NCBI GenBank assembly: GCA_963720075.1
Contig: CAVREG010000019.1
Location: 558,001 to 622,000, forward strand
From: PALSA-188 sp963720075
GTDB lineage: Bacteria; Acidobacteriota; Terriglobia; Terriglobales; Acidobacteriaceae
Length of the DNA: 64,000 nt
Direction: 5' to 3'
Below are positions 61,265-64,000 of this stretch, piece by piece. Below the pieces are notes generated by a model that was given only the letters and a program-made list of their open reading frames with translations, ran no database searches and was not told the DNA's origin. The translations under genes and the position numbers were made by a program. Position 1 is the stretch's first letter; each line of letters begins with the position of its first letter.

Positions 61265-62305
61265 CTAACGATGCCTCCTGGGTTTCGACTCGGGCTTCTC
61301 TTTCGCTTCTCCAAGTCCTGGAACTCGCCGCACAATGGGAGTATTCAGCTTGTACTTCCGTTCCACCACGTTTCCTGTGGCATCTTTAACTCGCAACACA
61401 AACACCGGCAGCATGCCCTCTTTGTCGAAATTCTCCTGGGAAACTGTGACTGGCAGAATGCCGTTCAGATTGTGTTCGCGATAGGCGGTCTCATAACGAT
61501 GCCGTCTGACGTTCCATGTGAATACGCGAATCTGGTTATAGTCGAATGGCAGACCATCTTTCGGTTCAGTGAACAACACTAGATATTGCGGCACTTTCTT
61601 TTCTCCGTCAGATATCTGATCAAGTACAAAAAACGCAACCATTCGTTGGCCTTCCGAGTATTCGGCGATTTCTAGGGGAACATCCAAGTCAACCATTCTC
61701 GCCAACAACCACCCGGTTCTTCCTTGCTGATCGCGGATGAGCCACCAATCTTCCATGTCCACACTGCCAGCTTTGGCGTTCCGGTTCGCCGGGTTAGCGG
61801 ACGCTCCAGGCGACTTCTCCACCGTGGCACGCTTGAGCATCAGGACTTTCGATCCCTGGTTTAATTGGTAGAGGTGCTCAGTTTCACGCCCCGGAGCTAC
61901 GTGGAGATTGGTGTCGTTGCGGGTTGTGCCAGTGGCTTCAATCGGGTCCGCTTTCTCCTGTTGCGCCAGTTTCTGGAAGCCTTGATAGACCTGCTCGGAG
62001 GCAAGAAATCGCTGTTCGATCCAACCTTCTTCTCCGCCCGGAGCACGGACCTTCACGAAGCGGCGGTCGCGGTCCAGCACCTCGACACGCTCTCCGTTTT
62101 TCACAACCCCAGTCTTATTGAATACAGCGGCAACGTGATCCCTCAACACAGCCTGCGGTACAGAGACGTATGCGATTTCCAATACCCGAGGGCCGCCGCG
62201 ATTGCATGCCGACAGGCATAGGCATGCGACGCACAGCCACGGCAGAAGCCAAAATGAGGGCAGCCGAACCGCAGGTTTCACGGGGATAAACACACTATAA
62301 CGCAA
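61265..62305 (-). CDS. Lipoprotein with SH3-like domains
   Basis: 346 residues. A signal with lipobox LCLSAC (Cys ~34) predicts an outer-membrane or periplasmic lipoprotein. Two SH3b-like segments follow: AYVSVPQAVLRDHVAAVFNKTGVVKNGERVEVLD with WIEQRFL (~45-105), and NLHVAPGRETEHLYQLNQGSKVLML with WWLIRDQQGRTGWLLARMVD (~130-210). A C-terminal beta-rich region (YLVLFTEPKDGLPFDYNQIRVFTWN) is unnamed. The frame begins at a TTG; GTG codons just downstream are equally possible starts. It probably binds wall or envelope components. Confidence 0.8.
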   Translation of the reverse strand: MRYSVFIPVKPAVRLPSFWLLPWLCVACLCLSACNRGGPRVLEIAYVSVPQAVLRDHVAAVFNKTGVVKNGERVEVLDRDRRFVKVRAPGGEEGWIEQRFLASEQVYQGFQKLAQQEKADPIEATGTTRNDTNLHVAPGRETEHLYQLNQGSKVLMLKRATVEKSPGASANPANRNAKAGSVDMEDWWLIRDQQGRTGWLLARMVDLDVPLEIAEYSEGQRMVAFFVLDQISDGEKKVPQYLVLFTEPKDGLPFDYNQIRVFTWNVRRHRYETAYREHNLNGILPVTVSQENFDKEGMLPVFVLRVKDATGNVVERKYKLNTPIVRRVPGLGEAKEKPESKPRRHR

Positions 62306-62656
62306 GCGCAGGATTTTAAGGCTTTCGTCTGCGTAAGGAGGAATACAATTGCGAAACAGAGGTGGGGATTAAGTCTGGAATTCATTCGAGTGAGATCAAT
62401 CACGAGACTGAAGAAGCGTATTTGCGAGGAAGCACCAGCCTCGGCGAAGCCAAAAGGAGCATTCGCCCCATTTGCCTTACGGTTTCTTGCCAGGGTTTTC
62501 CTTGACATCGCATCCAGCCATAGCATAGTTTGTCCCATCTCACTTGGGCAGAATGACAGCAACTTACTGCCCTGCAACCCAGATCCTCAGCTTCCCCTGT
62601 CGGTAACACGACCGCCGAGGTCAAAATGGCCCGGAAATATAAATCAGGGGAGAGTT
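62306..62656. other. Intergenic stretch, no gene seen
   Basis: 351 bp between divergent genes. Open frames here lack ribosome-binding sites and show no recognisable protein. Promoters for both flanking genes are probably inside, but no confident -35/-10 pair stands out. Confidence 0.5.
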
Positions 62657-62920
62657 GTGCCCATGAACGATCCTGCCGTAAATGTCTCATTTTCGCGAGA
62701 CATTCTGCCTTTGTTCAGACCAACAGATATTGAACACATGCGATCATTTGGAGTTTTCCTGCACAAGCACGAATGGATGTCCCAGCCTTCAAATGCCCGC
62801 AACGTATATCGCCATCTGAACGGAGAAGCCCAGCCGCAAATGCCGTTAGGTGGTCCATTCTGGAGTGAGCAGCAATTAGATCTTTTGAAGCGATGGATTG
62901 ACGGGGGGTATCAGCCGTGA
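62657..62920 (+). CDS. Small protein of a cytochrome-like/'RDIxPLFR' family
   Basis: 87 residues from the GTG at 62657 (GGGGAG 5 nt upstream), or 85 from the ATG at 62663. It contains FSRDILPLFRPTDIEHM near the start and FWSEQQLDLLKRWIDGGYQP at the end. The pattern is like the helical module (SF..DI.PLFR ... W....V.LF..W.DGG) found in assorted oxidoreductase-associated proteins. A CxxCH heme motif is absent. It is short but looks complete, with no signal peptide. Function unknown. Confidence 0.65.
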   Translation: MPMNDPAVNVSFSRDILPLFRPTDIEHMRSFGVFLHKHEWMSQPSNARNVYRHLNGEAQPQMPLGGPFWSEQQLDLLKRWIDGGYQP

Positions 62921-62992
62921 GGAGACTAACCAAAACCGAAAGCAGCCGACTCTCCTTCGGTGACAGTGCGAATAACAATGATTCTCGAATAA

Positions 62993-63634
62993 CTACGGGT
63001 TCACCGTTACGGTGGCGGCCAGCGGCCCCGTTGAGGGAGAAGATATGACACCTGACGTAGCGATAACAACTGATACTTCTGACGTGGTGACCGCAGTCGC
63101 AGCCATAAACAAGCCATTAGCGTCGATGGTCCCCGCAGCGCTATTCGAAAGCGTCCATGTCACGCCAGTAATTTTCTGAGTCGTACCGTTTGCCAGAGTT
63201 GCCGTAGCCGTAAACTGCACAGTCTCGCCCTGATTTTTCGTTGAAGTCGTCGGCGTTACCGCGATCGAGGTTACGTTTGCCAGCGAAATAGTTACCGTGG
63301 TCGAACCACTCACGGTTCCTGACGCTGCCGTAATTGTCGCCGTTCCGGGGGAAACTCCGGTTACCAGCCCCGTGGTATTGATGCTCGCAATCGTGGAGTC
63401 GGAAGTGGACCAAAAGGCCTTATTGGTCAAATCCTGCGTGGTGCCGTCGTTAAAAGTTCCAGTTGCCGCCATTTGCAGAGTGCTGCCTTGTTGAAAAGTG
63501 GGAGTAGTCGGACCCACGGTGAGAGTGGATAGGGTCGGATTCACGAAAAATCCTGTGCATCCAATGCCCATGGCAAACACAAGAAGCGCGACGGATCCAG
63601 CTAACAGTTGAAATTTCCGGCTTTGCTTATTCAT
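62993..63634 (-). CDS. Lipoprotein with two bacterial Ig-like (Big_2) domains
   Basis: 213 residues. A signal with lipobox-like MGIGC (~22-26) is followed by two Big_2 domains: LSTLTVGPTTPTFQQGSTLQMAATGTFNDG with ASINTTGLVTGVSPGTATITA (~36-115), and SIAVTPTTSTKNQGETVQFTATATLANG with GTIDANGLFMAATAV (~122-205). It is a surface-exposed structural or adhesive protein. The gene ends at 62993 with no visible terminator. Composition is Thr/Ser-rich as usual for these proteins. Confidence 0.88.
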   Translation of the reverse strand: MNKQSRKFQLLAGSVALLVFAMGIGCTGFFVNPTLSTLTVGPTTPTFQQGSTLQMAATGTFNDGTTQDLTNKAFWSTSDSTIASINTTGLVTGVSPGTATITAASGTVSGSTTVTISLANVTSIAVTPTTSTKNQGETVQFTATATLANGTTQKITGVTWTLSNSAAGTIDANGLFMAATAVTTSEVSVVIATSGVISSPSTGPLAATVTVNP

Positions 63635-63840
63635 TTAGAAAACCAGCGGAGTCGTGTCGTTACCGCTTAAATAAATTGTAGCAGAGAACATTCGCGAAAT
63701 ACGCTGCGCGCGGACATGTACCAGAGTGTGTATAAGACGTTGCCCGATTCAGTTCCCAATAAGAGAATGCCAGATTGAGGCATACTTGCACATAAAAAGT
63801 GAGATCAAGCGATGGTTTGGCTATTCTCTTAAACGCCTGC

Positions 63841-63927
63841 GTAGAGACGTTGCTTGAAACGTCTGCCTTCGGCCCTCAGGGCGCCGCCACTGCCAAGGGA
63901 GAAAGACGCAGCAAGCTGCGTCTCTAC
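63841..63927. repeat. Nested palindromic repeat (GTAGAGACG...CGTCTCTAC)
   Basis: GTAGAGACG (63841-63849) and CGTCTCTAC (63919-63927) form the outer arms. Inside lies a perfect 9-bp hairpin AGACGCAGC-AA-GCTGCGTCT (63904-63923). The surrounding intergenic stretch 63635-64000 shows no gene. Related shorter copies are at 14038-14065 and 29655-29687. Confidence 0.7.
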
Positions 63928-64000
63928 CGGAATGTTTCGCCATCCGAGGATTAATGGAAGAATCCAAATGCAGAATTTACCTGGAGATCTAATTGGCCCG

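Overview
The window reads as chromosomal DNA of a soil-type acidobacterium (Acidobacteriota, Koribacter/Terriglobia-like). This is inferred from gene content: a large TonB-dependent receptor with an N-terminal carboxypeptidase-regulatory-like domain, a Ser/Thr kinase fused to a TolB/FlgO-like domain and TPRs, a DUF1800/DUF1501 pair, a TPR/VCBS/UnbV protein, Big_2 lipoproteins, BlaI/BlaR and PadR regulators, and many short palindromic intergenic repeats. I see no prophage, conjugative element, rRNA or CRISPR array.

Layout. 1-8.8 kb: C-terminus of an unrecognised gene, tRNA-Lys(CUU), a putative fused small ORF, an outer-membrane barrel protein, DUF2277, a GH43 glycosidase, a hydroxypyruvate-isomerase-like protein, a GAF protein, a rhodanese, a PfpI/DJ-1 protein, KdsC and a membrane protein. 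9-20 kb: an amidase gene broken by a nonsense codon and two frameshifts, a giant secreted TPR/VCBS/UnbV protein, leuS with a trailing membrane gene, a small secreted protein, a DedA-rhodanese fusion with an in-frame TGA exactly at the predicted catalytic cysteine, and a CYTH phosphatase. 20-32 kb: the TPR kinase, an HD-GYP phosphodiesterase, the DUF1800/DUF1501 pair, a FecR/DUF6600 protein, and lon with a HAIR-type inverted repeat at its start. 32-45 kb: pheA, a GNAT acetyltransferase, a GT2 glycosyltransferase, a soluble MgtE-N/CBS protein, a GH10 xylanase with a CE4 deacetylase, an AraC regulator, an amidohydrolase, a REP-transposase relic and a PEGA-domain protein. 45-57 kb: htrA/degP, blaR1-blaI, padR with its partner, a membrane gene pair, a subtilase, hflX-hfq and a PuuD-like membrane protein. 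57-64 kb: the TonB-dependent receptor, an SH3 lipoprotein, a short DUF-like protein and a Big_2 lipoprotein.

Themes. Plant-polymer use (GH43, GH10, CE4, TonB receptor) and envelope protein quality control (HtrA, Lon, BlaR1 peptidase, subtilase) recur. Two regulatory signals stand out. A near-identical palindrome lies upstream of both htrA and blaI, suggesting that one BlaI-type repressor controls the protease and its own sensor operon. A HAIR palindrome precedes lon, suggesting HspR control. The most unusual locus is 18271-19242: the UGA at the rhodanese active site is followed 14 nt later by a perfect 7-bp hairpin with G in the second loop position, which fits the loose bacterial SECIS pattern, so this may be a selenoprotein.

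Start codons were chosen from visible Shine-Dalgarno sequences where possible. All functional names are from motif recognition by eye; no database search was run.
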